51,227 nucleotides of DNA from assembly GCA_002479485.1 (NCBI GenBank), contig DLNM01000002.1, forward strand, positions 1-51,227. The letters are read 5' to 3'. Of the stretch, positions 9,207 to 17,876 are shown in pieces. The DNA comes from Firmicutes bacterium UBA7510 (GTDB lineage Bacteria > Bacillota > Clostridia > Tissierellales > Sedimentibacteraceae). The notes beneath the pieces are model-generated. The model did not search any database. It was given only the letters and a program-made list of their open reading frames with translations, and was not told the DNA's origin. The position numbers and the translations under genes are program-made. Position 1 is the first letter of the stretch. The number at the start of each line of letters is the position of its first letter.

Positions 9207-9523
9207 AATTAAAAACTGAATCATTAAGCTATGAAATCAAAATGCTTTGATAGGAAATAGTAAATATATATTCTATTTTTAGAGAGTTACCGGTTGGTGA
9301 AAGGTACAATGTGGATATATTGAACACATCCTTGAGCAAGTCACTGAAAAATTTAGTAGGCTGACTCGGACTTATCCGTTATAATAAGCAAGTATAAAGA
9401 GTGAAAAAAGAACTTCACTCTGTACTTGATAAGGTCAACATCGTGAGGTATTGATAAAAAGAGGTGGAACCACGGAAGTTTACCCCGTCCTCTTAACATT
9501 ATGTTAAGAGAACGGGGTTTTTA
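9207..9523 (+). promoter_or_regulatory. T-box riboswitch (His) controlling hisS
   Basis: The leader carries the standard T-box parts. Stem I has the AGTA element, a GGTG distal loop and the 3' specifier loop TGAA-CAC-A, so the specifier is CAC (His) at 9325-9327. The antiterminator bulge GGTGGAACCACG lies at 9463-9474, and a strong terminator follows. Uncharged tRNA-His should pair with CAC and stabilise the antiterminator, turning on hisS. The variable base after TGG (9468) is A, which would pair with a U discriminator rather than the C73 usual for tRNA-His. Confidence 0.93.
9482..9523 (+). terminator. Regulated terminator of the hisS T-box
   Basis: The arms ACCCCGT...CTCTTAACAT and ATGTTAAGAG...ACGGGGT form a long hairpin, followed by TTTTTAT. 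Its 5' arm adjoins the T-box bulge, as required for the antiterminator/terminator switch. Confidence 0.9.
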
Positions 9524-9552
9524 TATTTTATTAAATATTTGGAGGTATTAAA

Positions 9553-10803
9553 ATGAAGGTAAATGTTAACCCCGCAAAAGGGATGAGGGATTTCTTACCC
9601 GCTGAAAAGGAAATAAGAGATTATGTTGAAAATGTTATTGTAAGCACTTATAAGCAAACTGGCTTTGAGCTTATTGAAACACCAGTTATAGAAAATATTG
9701 AAAACCTTGTTGGAAGTGACGGAGGAGAAAATTTAAAGCTTATATTTAAAATTCTTAAACGTGGAGAGAAGCTTGATGATTTTTTAAGTATGACTGAAAA
9801 TGATTTAGCTGACTTAGGTCTTAGATACGATTTAACTGTTCCATTAAGTAGATTTTATTGCAATAACAAAGCTAAGTTGCCATCAGTATTTAAAGCATTA
9901 CAGGTTGGAAATGTATTTAGAGCAGAAAGAGCGCAAAAAGGAAGATACAGAAGTTTTAAGCAATGTGATATTGATATAATAGGTGATAAAAGCTCAGTAG
10001 CTGAAATTGAGCTTATTACTACAACATCAAAAGCATTAGCTGCATTAAATGTTGATAAATTTTCTATTAGAATTAACGACAGAAGGATTCTAAAGGGTGT
10101 AATATTATTTTGTGGTTTTAGTGATGAAGAATTTGATAATGTGTGTATTATAGTAGATAAGCTTGATAAAATAGGAATGTCTGGAATAGAGCAGGAATTA
10201 ATAGCTAAGGAATATAAAGAAGACAATGTTAAAAAATTAATAGAAGCATTAAATGAAATCAATAAAACTGGAACTAAGTGCTTAAGTGAATATGGAGTTG
10301 AAGCTGAGGTTATAGAAAATATTGATTATATAATTAATTCCGTTAAGGAACTATCAGAGGGAAAATACAAAATCAAGTTTGACTTTACTCTAGTTAGAGG
10401 TATGGGTTACTACACAGGAACTATATTTGAAATAGAATATGAAGGACTTGGCTATTCAATCGGTGGTGGCGGAAGATACGATAAAATGATTGGCAAATTT
10501 ATAGGTGAAGATATACCTGCTGTTGGATTTTCAATAGGCTTTGAAAGATTGGTAAATCAGCTAATAGAAGAAAACTTCAAAGTTCCAAACCTTCAAAAAA
10601 TAGTATTATTATTTGACAATGAAAACAAATACGTTGACGTTCTTAATAAAGCAAATGAATTAAGAGCTAAGGGCTATACAGTATCAGTATACGAAAAAGC
10701 TAAAAAGCTTGGAAAACAATTATCACAATTTGAAGGCTACGGATATATGGGATATGCAGTTTACGAAAGTGAAAATACTGAAATTAAAGAGTTTAACAAG
10801 TAA
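9553..10803 (+). CDS. hisS: Histidyl-tRNA synthetase
   Basis: This class II aminoacyl-tRNA synthetase charges tRNA-His in the cytoplasm. The 416 aa are normal length. Motif 2 (FRAERAQKGRYRSFKQCDID, about 122-141), the HisA motif LVRGMGYYTG and motif 3 (GGGGRYDKM through GFSIGFERL) are all present, with a C-terminal anticodon-binding domain. GGAGG lies 8 nt before the ATG. It is transcribed alone behind a His T-box. The aspS gene that often follows hisS is absent here; a bidirectional terminator follows instead. Confidence 0.97.
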   Translation: MKVNVNPAKGMRDFLPAEKEIRDYVENVIVSTYKQTGFELIETPVIENIENLVGSDGGENLKLIFKILKRGEKLDDFLSMTENDLADLGLRYDLTVPLSRFYCNNKAKLPSVFKALQVGNVFRAERAQKGRYRSFKQCDIDIIGDKSSVAEIELITTTSKALAALNVDKFSIRINDRRILKGVILFCGFSDEEFDNVCIIVDKLDKIGMSGIEQELIAKEYKEDNVKKLIEALNEINKTGTKCLSEYGVEAEVIENIDYIINSVKELSEGKYKIKFDFTLVRGMGYYTGTIFEIEYEGLGYSIGGGGRYDKMIGKFIGEDIPAVGFSIGFERLVNQLIEENFKVPNLQKIVLLFDNENKYVDVLNKANELRAKGYTVSVYEKAKKLGKQLSQFEGYGYMGYAVYESENTEIKEFNK

Positions 10804-10825
10804 TATGTTTTAATAATAGCAAGCA

Positions 10826-10873
10826 AAAAAGGTATTAGAAATAGTAAAACTTAGCTATTTCCAATACCTTTTT
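10826..10873. terminator. Bidirectional terminator between hisS and rocD
   Basis: Arms AAAAAGGTATTaGAAATAG and CTATTTCcAATACCTTTTT form a hairpin with A and T runs on both sides, between two convergent genes. Confidence 0.85.
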
Positions 10874-10906
10874 ATACTCTATGTATTGCTTTTATAAAAT
10901 CGTTTA

Positions 10907-12103
10907 TTATTGTTTTGCAAAAGCTATTTTTATCTTTTCTACGGCACTGTCAAGCTGCTCTTTTGTAATCACGATAGGTGGAGCAAATCTTATTGTCTTT
11001 TCATGTGTTTCTTTTGCTAAAACTCCGTTTTCAATAAGTTTTTTAACGTACTTATAAGCATTGCATTTAAACTCAACACCAATTAGTAAACCCTTTCCTC
11101 TTATTTCTGCTATGTCATCATTTTCTATTTCTCTAAGCTTTGACATGAAGTAGTTTCCTTTTTCTTCTGCCATTGCAGGGTAATTGTCTCTTACCAGTAT
11201 TTCCATGGCTTTTATAGATACAGCGCATGCAAGTGGGTTTCCACCGAAAGTTGAACCATGAGATCCTGGAGTGAATACATCCATAATATTTTTGTTTGCA
11301 GCGATTGCAGAGATAGGCATAACTCCGCCACCTAAGGCTTTACCTAAAACATAGATATCTGGATCTACACCTTCCAACTCAGAAGCAAACATTCTTCCCG
11401 TTCTTGCAAACCCTGTTTGAACCTCATCAGCAATAAACAATACGTTATTTTCCTTACACAGTTCATAGGCTTCCTTCATAAATCCCTTAGGAGGAACTAT
11501 TATTCCTGCCTCACCTTGTATAGGTTCCATCATAAATGCAACGGTATTAGGAGTTATAGCATTTTTAAGAGCTTCTATATCACCATATTCAATAACTTTA
11601 AAGCCTGATAGAAACGGACCATATCCTGCTCTTGCATCAGGATCTGTACTCATAGAAATAATTCCTATAGTTCTTCCATGGAAGTTGTTGTTACAAGTGA
11701 TTATCTCTTGTTTTCCTTCTTCGACTCCCTTTACAAAATTTCCCCAGCGTCTTGCAGTTTTAAGTGCTGTTTCAACAGCCTCAGCACCTGTATTCATAGG
11801 TAATACAGCCTCTTTTTTTGTAAGGCTGCACAATTTTTCTAAGAAATCACCCATGATTTCATTGTGGAATGCTCTAGAGCTTAACGTAACCTTGTCAAGC
11901 TGATCCTTAGCAGCCTGTATTATTTCGGGATGTCTATGGCCGAAATTCAAAGCTGAATACGCGCTTAGCATATCAAAATATTGTTTACCCTCCGGATCGG
12001 TTACTACACATCCTTCCGCAGTTGAAAATACAACTTCCTTAGGACTGTAGTTATTCGCTCCATATTTCTTACATTTCTCGATAATTTGATTAGTTGATAG
12101 CAT
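10907..12103 (-). CDS. rocD: Ornithine aminotransferase (ornithine--oxo-acid transaminase)
   Basis: This PLP enzyme converts ornithine and 2-oxoglutarate to glutamate-5-semialdehyde and glutamate, in arginine/ornithine breakdown or proline synthesis. The 398 aa show class-III aminotransferase marks: NTGAEAVETA, NFHGRT, the cofactor-binding IADEVQTG (D226) and the Schiff-base lysine in LGKALGGG (K255). The segment YGPFLSGF and overall pattern fit RocD better than acetylornithine aminotransferase, though the families are close. The ATG follows a GGGAGG site. It stands alone, with its own predicted promoter about 130 nt upstream and a 9-bp hairpin in the leader. Confidence 0.9.
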   Translation of the reverse strand: MLSTNQIIEKCKKYGANNYSPKEVVFSTAEGCVVTDPEGKQYFDMLSAYSALNFGHRHPEIIQAAKDQLDKVTLSSRAFHNEIMGDFLEKLCSLTKKEAVLPMNTGAEAVETALKTARRWGNFVKGVEEGKQEIITCNNNFHGRTIGIISMSTDPDARAGYGPFLSGFKVIEYGDIEALKNAITPNTVAFMMEPIQGEAGIIVPPKGFMKEAYELCKENNVLFIADEVQTGFARTGRMFASELEGVDPDIYVLGKALGGGVMPISAIAANKNIMDVFTPGSHGSTFGGNPLACAVSIKAMEILVRDNYPAMAEEKGNYFMSKLREIENDDIAEIRGKGLLIGVEFKCNAYKYVKKLIENGVLAKETHEKTIRFAPPIVITKEQLDSAVEKIKIAFAKQ

Positions 12104-12230
12104 TTTTTCCTCCCGTGAGATTTTTATTCAATATTAAAGTCAGGTTTCAACCTAACTTTAGATGACAAATGATAATGAGAATACGCTGCAATTTGTTACC
12201 ATTATTTGTAAATAAGTCTATATTAAGGTC

Positions 12231-12259
12231 AGTTTATCATCGATGAAAAGGTTTGTCAA
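12231..12259 (-). promoter_or_regulatory. Predicted rocD promoter
   Basis: On the minus strand TTGACA (12254-12259) and TAAACT (12231-12236) are 17 bp apart. A sigma-54 promoter, common for roc genes in Bacillus, was looked for and not found. Confidence 0.5.
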
Positions 12260-12432
12260 TTGAAAGACCATAAATTTAACAGAACGTAATTTGTGAATAA
12301 ATATCCACAAAAAATATATTGTTTCTAACATATAAAATGGCTATTAAAAAATCATAAAATAACTTATAGTAATTCTATGCCTTAAAACAAAAACTATTCT
12401 TCGTAAAAATAATATATATACATACAAATAAA

Positions 12433-12463
12433 AGCTGTATGAACAAATTATATTCATACAGCT
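12433..12463 (-). terminator. Terminator of the map-pepP operon
   Basis: Arms AGCTGTATGAA (12433-12443) and TTCATACAGCT (12453-12463) form a perfect 11-bp hairpin with TTTTATTTG following on the minus strand, 65 nt past the pepP stop. Confidence 0.8.
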
Positions 12464-12527
12464 CTTTTTTGATTGATTAATTTTATATATAACGATATCA
12501 ACATATTGTTGTTAAAATTTAATATAT

Positions 12528-13766
12528 TTATTTCATAAAGTTCTCTATATCACTTACAGTTTTAATAATATCTTTTGATAAATTAATGTTTCCATCTTTA
12601 GTCACTAAGATATCATCTTCGATTCTTATACCTATGCCTTCTTCAGCTATGTATAAACCCGGTTCTACTGTATATACGTTGTTTTCAGCAATTTTTTTAT
12701 CTCTGCATCTTAAATCATGAACATCTAGTCCTAGAGGATGACCTATGCTATGGTAGTAGTATTTAGATACTTCGCTATCGTCTTTAATAAGTTTTATTGA
12801 TTTTAATTCTTTAGCAAAATATTTTATAACAGCATTATTTACGTCTTTTTCTAAAATTCCAGGTTTCATCATATCCATAGTCACATCTTGTGCACCTAAA
12901 ACTATGTTGTAAATATCTTTTTGTCTAGCAGTGAATTTGCCATTAACAGGATATGTTCTTGTTATATCTGATGCGTACATATTTGACAATGCGCCTAAAT
13001 CACAAAGCACCATATCACCATCATTAATTTTATTTTGTAAATCAACATAATGTAAAATTACTGCATTTTTACCTGAAGCAGCTATTGTTTCAAAGCTTGG
13101 GCCTGAATTTCTAAGCATCAATTGATATTCATAATGAGCTCTAACCTCATATTCATACATATCAGGCTTTAAATTTTTCATTAAAAATTCCAATGATTCT
13201 TTCGTATACTTAATTGAGGTTTTTATTTCTTCTATTTCTTCAGGTTGCTTATGTACTCTTAATTCCATTAATATTGGTAAGCCATTTAAAACATTAACTG
13301 TTGGGAATTGATTTCTTACCTTTCTAGCAAGTGCTTTGTATTGATCCTCAATTTCATCCATAGTAGCTAATGTAGTTACAATATATAAATTTTCATATAT
13401 ATCCATTGAACTAAGCTTTGATGCTAGGCTATTTTCAAACTCATCTCTGTCAAGTATACTACTAATTCCAGATATTTCTTCTGCTTCATTATGTCTTAAA
13501 AGTATGCCATACCATTTTTCGTATAATTCATTAACTGGTGGTATAAATAGCTGTTCAGTTATTACACCATTTACTTTAGAAATAACTAATACCATGTTTT
13601 CTTTATTAATTCCAGTTAGATAAAAGAAATTTCTATCAACAGAAAATTTATGACTTGCGTCTAAGCTTTCTCTTGGTGCAACATTTGAAAATAAAACTGC
13701 TACTGAATAATTCTTCATTTTTTCTGCAAATTTTTTTCTATTACCTATAAAAAATTCTTTGTTCAT
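12528..13766 (-). CDS. pepP: Xaa-Pro aminopeptidase (M24B family)
   Basis: This cytoplasmic metalloaminopeptidase removes N-terminal residues that precede proline. The 412 aa have an N-terminal creatinase-like domain (about 1-170) and a C-terminal pita-bread domain. All five dinuclear metal ligands are visible: D256 and D267 (CDLGA...SDITRTYP), H343 (HSIGHPLG), E368 (TVEPGLY) and E383 (RIEDD). It lies 28 nt after map in the same operon, so the two aminopeptidases are probably co-expressed for peptide turnover. A terminator hairpin follows. Confidence 0.93.
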   Translation of the reverse strand: MNKEFFIGNRKKFAEKMKNYSVAVLFSNVAPRESLDASHKFSVDRNFFYLTGINKENMVLVISKVNGVITEQLFIPPVNELYEKWYGILLRHNEAEEISGISSILDRDEFENSLASKLSSMDIYENLYIVTTLATMDEIEDQYKALARKVRNQFPTVNVLNGLPILMELRVHKQPEEIEEIKTSIKYTKESLEFLMKNLKPDMYEYEVRAHYEYQLMLRNSGPSFETIAASGKNAVILHYVDLQNKINDGDMVLCDLGALSNMYASDITRTYPVNGKFTARQKDIYNIVLGAQDVTMDMMKPGILEKDVNNAVIKYFAKELKSIKLIKDDSEVSKYYYHSIGHPLGLDVHDLRCRDKKIAENNVYTVEPGLYIAEEGIGIRIEDDILVTKDGNINLSKDIIKTVSDIENFMK

Positions 13767-13794
13767 AAATAACTCTCCTCAAATTAAAATTATT

Positions 13795-14619
13795 TTAATA
13801 TGCCAATATTTCATAACCACTTTCAGTAACTGCAACTGTCACTTCCCACTGTGCAGAAGGTTTTCCATCTAAAGTATAAACAGTCCATCCATTTTTTTCA
13901 TCAATATATATATATCGTGAACCCATATTAACCATTGGTTCAACTGTAAATACCATTCCAGGAACCATTAGCATTCCAGTTTTAGGTCTAGATACAAAGC
14001 TTATAAACAGCTCCTCATGAAATTTTAGACCAACTCCGTGTCCGCCAAATTCTTTAACAACTGTATATCCATTTTTAACAGCATATTTGTGTACAGCATA
14101 TCCTATATCACCTATAAACCCCCAAGGCTTTACATGCTTTAACCCTTCTAACATTGCTTCTTTAGCAACATTAATAAGTCTTAATTTTTCTTCATCCACA
14201 TCACCTATGCAAAACATTCTAGATGAATCAGAAAAATAACCATTATAAATAGTTGAGACATCAATATTAATTATATCTCCATTTTTAAGAATATCATTTT
14301 TTGAAGGTATACCATGACATACTTGATTGTTAATTGAGGTGCATACACTCTTAGGAAAAAAGTTATATCCAAGCTGAGCTGGTATGCCTCCTAATTCTTT
14401 AGTTTTATTGTTTACAATACAATCTATTTCTTCTGTAGACATTCCTACATAAAGTTTTTTAGCAATACAGTCCAAAACTTCAATATTTATTTTTCCGCTT
14501 TCTCTAATACCGTCAATTTGCTCTTTAGATTTAATAATATCCTTAGTAGGTACTATATATCCGCGTTTTTTATAATTTCTAATTTTGTCCCCATAATTTT
14601 TCACATCTTGTCTATTCAT
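13795..14619 (-). CDS. map: Methionine aminopeptidase, type I
   Basis: This removes the initiator methionine from new proteins. The five metal ligands are D120, D131, H194, E227 and E259, with the substrate-contact H102 in CHGIP. The 274 aa are slightly longer than a 250-aa minimal enzyme because of a basic N-terminal extension (about 1-30). It sits second in an operon, 16 nt after a small AraC-type gene. No clear ribosome site precedes the ATG, so translation may depend on coupling with the upstream gene. This is probably an accessory Map; the copy usually found in the ribosomal-protein operon is not in the window, and this is inference. Confidence 0.94.
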   Translation of the reverse strand: MNRQDVKNYGDKIRNYKKRGYIVPTKDIIKSKEQIDGIRESGKINIEVLDCIAKKLYVGMSTEEIDCIVNNKTKELGGIPAQLGYNFFPKSVCTSINNQVCHGIPSKNDILKNGDIINIDVSTIYNGYFSDSSRMFCIGDVDEEKLRLINVAKEAMLEGLKHVKPWGFIGDIGYAVHKYAVKNGYTVVKEFGGHGVGLKFHEELFISFVSRPKTGMLMVPGMVFTVEPMVNMGSRYIYIDEKNGWTVYTLDGKPSAQWEVTVAVTESGYEILAY

Positions 14620-14635
14620 AATAAATACTTAGTTT

Positions 14636-14995
14636 CTATAAAACGATATCTGATTTATTAAATAGTTTAATTTCAAAAGAATTTTTTCTATATTGATAAG
14701 GTGTAATGCCATAATTTTTAACAAAAGCCCTTGTTAATGCCTCATGTGACGAGAATCCGCAATCTACTGCTATATCTATTATCCTACGGTTTGTATTTTT
14801 CATTTCCAAAGCAGCCAAACTTAATTTTCTTCTCGCAATATACTCCTTAAATGTCATACCAATACACTCATGAAATTTTGAAGAACAGTAGAACATTGAA
14901 TAACCTACAAAATCTGCCATATCCTCTAAGCTAGGTTCATTCTTAATATTTTCTTCTATCCAATTTACCATTGTTTCAATCGTTTTAATAGACAA
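14636..14995 (-). CDS. HTH-only AraC-family regulator
   Basis: This protein of about 119 aa consists only of the AraC DNA-binding domain: two helix-turn-helix units, with IIDIAVDCGFSSHEALTRAF and the conserved YGITPYQYR end. It has no ligand domain, like MarA/SoxS/Rob-type proteins. AAGGAG overlaps the first in-frame GTG (15004) but lies 8 nt before the TTG at 14995, which I therefore prefer; the extra MKW of the longer form resembles relatives, so the start is uncertain. It leads the operon with map and pepP, suggesting it may regulate that operon. It may be a truncated AraC-GyrI protein of the kind at 39336. Confidence 0.82.
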   Translation of the reverse strand: MSIKTIETMVNWIEENIKNEPSLEDMADFVGYSMFYCSSKFHECIGMTFKEYIARRKLSLAALEMKNTNRRIIDIAVDCGFSSHEALTRAFVKNYGITPYQYRKNSFEIKLFNKSDIVL

Positions 14996-15105
14996 CCATT
15001 TCACTCCTTATATATATAATTGCAAATATTACTATTCAATTATATATAATATCATTATTCTAAATTAGATACTTGATATAAGTTGCAGTAATTTATTATT
15101 AAGAC

Positions 15106-16599
15106 TTATTCCTGCCAATTTTTAGACCTTTCTATGGCTTTTTGCCATCCAGCATAAAGCATATCTCTTTTTTCATTAGTTATTTCAGGTCTAAATTTTC
15201 TATCTAAGCTCCATTTTTGAGCTATTTCACCCTTAGACTTCCAAAAGCCTGTAGCAAGCCCTGCTAAACATGCAGCTCCAAGAGCAGTTGTTTCGGTTGT
15301 TTCTGGTCTATCAACCTCTACACCTAGTATATCCGCTTGAAATTGCATTAAAAAATTATTTCTTGTTGCACCACCATCTACTTTTAGAGCTGTTAAGCTT
15401 ATCTCAGAGTCAGAAATCATAGCATTTATAACGTCTTTAGTTTGATAAGAAATTGCCTCTAAAGCAGCTCGAATTATATGATTGATATTGGTACCGCGAG
15501 TTAAGCCTATTAGTGTTCCTCTTGCATACATATCCCAATGCGGAGCACCAAGACCAGCAAAAGCAGGTACTAAATAAACACCGCTTGTATCGCTAACCTT
15601 CTTGGCAAAATATTCACTGTCAGCTGCCTCATTTATAATTTTCAGCTCATCTCTAAGCCATTGAATTATTGCACCACCCATAAATATTGAGCCTTCCAAA
15701 GCATACTCAACCTTGTTATCTATACCCCAAGCTATAGTAGTAATTAAACCATTTTTTGAAACAACCGGTTTTTCTCCTGTATTCATAAGCATAAAGCAAC
15801 CTGTTCCATAAGTGTTTTTTACCATTCCTTCTTGAAAGCAAACCTGTCCAAATAGAGCTGCTTGCTGATCACCGGCAATGCCGGAAATCAAAATTTCCTT
15901 ACCAAATACACTTTCATCAGTACTGCCATATATTTCAGAGGATTGTCTAACCTCCGGTAATAATGACGATGGTATAGATAATTCTTCCAGTATTTTTTCA
16001 TCCCATTTCAGCTCTCTTATGTTATACAGCATAGTTCTCGACGAATTAGAGTAATCAGTGATATGAATTTTACCTTTTGTAAGATTCCAAACTATCCACG
16101 TATCCATAGTTCCGAACAAAAGCTCTCCATTCTCAGCCCTTTCCCTTGCACCCTTTACATTGTCTAAAATCCATTTTATTTTTGTACCAGAAAAATACGC
16201 ATCAACTACAAGTCCAGTAGTTTCTTTTATATAATCTTCTAATCCTCTTTTTATAAGTTCTTGGCAAATATCAGCAGTTCTTCTACATTGCCATACAATT
16301 GCATTACTTATAGGTTCCCCTGTTTTTTTATCCCAGATAACTGTCGTCTCTCTTTGATTTGTAATACCGATTGTAGCTATCTCATCTAAGGAAATTTTGG
16401 TTTTATTAATTACATCCTTAGCTACCTCTAATTGAGTACTCCAAATTTCATTTGCATCATGCTCTACATACCCAGGTTTTGGGTAAATTTGAGTAAATTC
16501 TTTTTGCGATATTCCGATAATAGAAGCATTTTTATCAAATATTATAGCACGAGAGCTTGTTGTACCCTGATCAAGTGCTAAAATATACTTTTTGTTCAT
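15106..16599 (-). CDS. glpK: Glycerol kinase
   Basis: This phosphorylates glycerol to glycerol-3-phosphate with ATP in the cytoplasm. The 497 aa match the family. Visible motifs are the N-terminal phosphate loop LDQGTTSSR, ITNQRETT, IVWQCRRT, the nucleotide-binding GTGCFMLMNTG and the C-terminal KVDGGATRNNFLMQ. The start at 16599 follows GAGGAGG by 6 nt; an in-frame ATG 15 nt upstream overlaps that site and is rejected. Neither glpF nor glpD is adjacent, so it appears monocistronic. Function is secure. Confidence 0.97.
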   Translation of the reverse strand: MNKKYILALDQGTTSSRAIIFDKNASIIGISQKEFTQIYPKPGYVEHDANEIWSTQLEVAKDVINKTKISLDEIATIGITNQRETTVIWDKKTGEPISNAIVWQCRRTADICQELIKRGLEDYIKETTGLVVDAYFSGTKIKWILDNVKGARERAENGELLFGTMDTWIVWNLTKGKIHITDYSNSSRTMLYNIRELKWDEKILEELSIPSSLLPEVRQSSEIYGSTDESVFGKEILISGIAGDQQAALFGQVCFQEGMVKNTYGTGCFMLMNTGEKPVVSKNGLITTIAWGIDNKVEYALEGSIFMGGAIIQWLRDELKIINEAADSEYFAKKVSDTSGVYLVPAFAGLGAPHWDMYARGTLIGLTRGTNINHIIRAALEAISYQTKDVINAMISDSEISLTALKVDGGATRNNFLMQFQADILGVEVDRPETTETTALGAACLAGLATGFWKSKGEIAQKWSLDRKFRPEITNEKRDMLYAGWQKAIERSKNWQE

Positions 16600-16690
16600 A
16601 CTACGCCTCCTCATAAATATATGGTCTATTCTACCATATAATCAATTAGTTTAAAAGATGCTAAAAAAATATTTGCAAAAAATAAATAAT

Positions 16691-16722
16691 AATAGCGCTC
16701 TATTACAAGATAAAGCACTATT
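16691..16722 (-). terminator. Terminator of the YmaF-like gene
   Basis: Minus-strand arms AATAGTGCT and AGCGCTATT pair (9 bp, one G-U) and are followed by a T-rich run, 26 nt beyond the stop codon. Confidence 0.7.
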
Positions 16723-16748
16723 ACTATATAAATTATTAGTCTATGGCA

Positions 16749-17126
16749 TTAATCTTCTTCTTCTTCTTCTATAGGGTTATCAATTAATGTGCCAAATCTA
16801 AATTCATGTCTGTGTCCTTCGTTACAAGTTGTTACTGAATCTAAGAAGTGAACATGTCTATCTCCTACTGGTATAGCAGATTCTGTTCTTCCACAAAACT
16901 CATGGAAATGATCTTCATAAAAATCAGTTCTAAATTTAACTTCATGAACATGATTCAATCCGCTACCAATTACTTCATCAGATACTGTTGCAAATCTGTG
17001 ATTATGTGGATCAGTACGTCTTTCAGCTATTTGTACACTTCCAAGTATTTCGTGAACATGAGTTTGCCTTCTTGGCCATGGGCAATCTCTATCTCTATCT
17101 CTATCTCTATCGTTATCGAATTCCAT
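16749..17126 (-). CDS. YmaF-like His-rich repeat protein
   Basis: This is a 125-aa protein built of repeated His pairs: THVHEI, PHNHRF, NHVHEV, DHFHEF, RHVHFL and GHRHEF. The arrangement matches the YmaF family, whose function is unknown; the regular HxH pattern suggests metal binding, as inference. The N-terminus is a run of Asp-Arg pairs (residues 5-13) encoded by a perfect hexanucleotide repeat, and the C-terminus is a run of acidic residues. There is no signal peptide. A GGAGAAGA ribosome site precedes the ATG. It is a single gene with its own terminator. Confidence 0.85.
   Translation of the reverse strand: MEFDNDRDRDRDRDCPWPRRQTHVHEILGSVQIAERRTDPHNHRFATVSDEVIGSGLNHVHEVKFRTDFYEDHFHEFCGRTESAIPVGDRHVHFLDSVTTCNEGHRHEFRFGTLIDNPIEEEEED
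17091..17111. repeat. Hexanucleotide microsatellite in the YmaF-like gene
   Basis: About three and a half copies of TCTATC in a row (GATAGA on the coding strand) encode alternating Asp and Arg. Changes in copy number would lengthen or shorten the DR run without shifting the frame. Confidence 0.8.
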
Positions 17127-17257
17127 ATTATCTTCTCCTACGAAAAAAATCTTATTTTACAAACCAATATAAAAATATATATTAACTTGTACTAATCTAT
17201 AATATGTATTTATTTGATATTTGTTACATTTAAAATATTTAATTTTATTTAATTTGC

Positions 17258-17286
17258 TTTACTAATACTGACACTTGTGGTATAAT
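17258..17286 (+). promoter_or_regulatory. Predicted greA promoter (extended -10)
   Basis: TTTACT and TATAAT (17281-17286) are 17 bp apart, and the -10 is extended by TGG. The start codon is 52 nt further on. Confidence 0.65.
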
Positions 17287-17337
17287 GTTTAAATTAACTA
17301 TAAAAAATAGAAACATATATATGTACGGGGTGAAATT

Positions 17338-17820
17338 ATGAGTATTAACAAAGACCAGATACTAATAACAGAAGAAGAATATATACAATTAACAAATGAA
17401 TTAGAGTTCAGAAAGGTTACAAAAAGAAAAGAAATAGCAGAAAAAATAAAGGTTGCACTAGGTTTTGGTGACTTAAGTGAAAATGCTGAATACTCTGAAG
17501 CCAAAGAAGAACAAAATGTTAATGAATCTAAAATAATTGTTCTTGAAGATAAATTAAAAAGAATAAAAGTTGTAACTCATGATAGTTCAATGAAGGATGT
17601 TATACAAATGGGCTCAAGAGTTAAAATTTATGATATAGAATTTGAAGAAACACTAGAGTATTCAATAGTTGGTACTATCGGTGCTGATCCTTTCTCAGGT
17701 AAAATCTCTCAAGAATCTCCTTTAGGAAAAGCATTGCTTAACAAAAAAGTTAATGATATAGTAGAAGTCACTTCTCCAAATGGAGATATAATTAAATATA
17801 AGGTTTTAGAAATAATATAA
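17338..17820 (+). CDS. greA: Transcription elongation factor GreA
   Basis: GreA rescues backtracked RNA polymerase by stimulating cleavage of the transcript 3' end. The 160 aa have the N-terminal coiled coil (about 1-75), with the acidic tip GFGDLSENAEY holding D45 and E48, and a C-terminal FKBP-like domain ending in SPNGDIIKYKVLEI. GGGGTG precedes the ATG. Here it is a lone gene between a promoter with an extended -10 and a strong bidirectional terminator; the lysS partner often seen in Firmicutes is missing. Confidence 0.96.
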   Translation: MSINKDQILITEEEYIQLTNELEFRKVTKRKEIAEKIKVALGFGDLSENAEYSEAKEEQNVNESKIIVLEDKLKRIKVVTHDSSMKDVIQMGSRVKIYDIEFEETLEYSIVGTIGADPFSGKISQESPLGKALLNKKVNDIVEVTSPNGDIIKYKVLEII

Positions 17821-17824
17821 AAAA

Positions 17825-17868
17825 ACTACATGCGCAATATCATTAAACATTGCGTATGTAGTTTTTTT
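17825..17868. terminator. Bidirectional terminator between greA and desulfoferrodoxin 1
   Basis: Arms ACTACATGCGCAAT and ATTGCGTATGTAGT (14 bp, one wobble) have A and T tracts on both sides, between convergent genes. Confidence 0.9.
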
Positions 17869-17876
17869 ATATTATG

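Larger units (their letters stand above)
12104..12527. other. 424-bp intergenic region between rocD and pepP
   Basis: It holds the rocD leader, with a 9-bp hairpin at 12136-12159 (AAAGTTAGG and CCTGACTTT in the minus-strand RNA). It also holds a predicted rocD promoter and the pepP terminator. The remainder, about 12260-12430, is AT-rich and shows no gene or clear motif. Confidence 0.6.

Noticed and set aside
12190..12215. Sigma-54 (-24/-12) promoter for rocD on the minus strand (TGGTAACAAATTGCA)
   Set aside because: The GG-to-GC spacing is one base short and the element does not match TGGCAC-N5-TTGCA. A TTGACA-17-TAAACT promoter explains the gene better.
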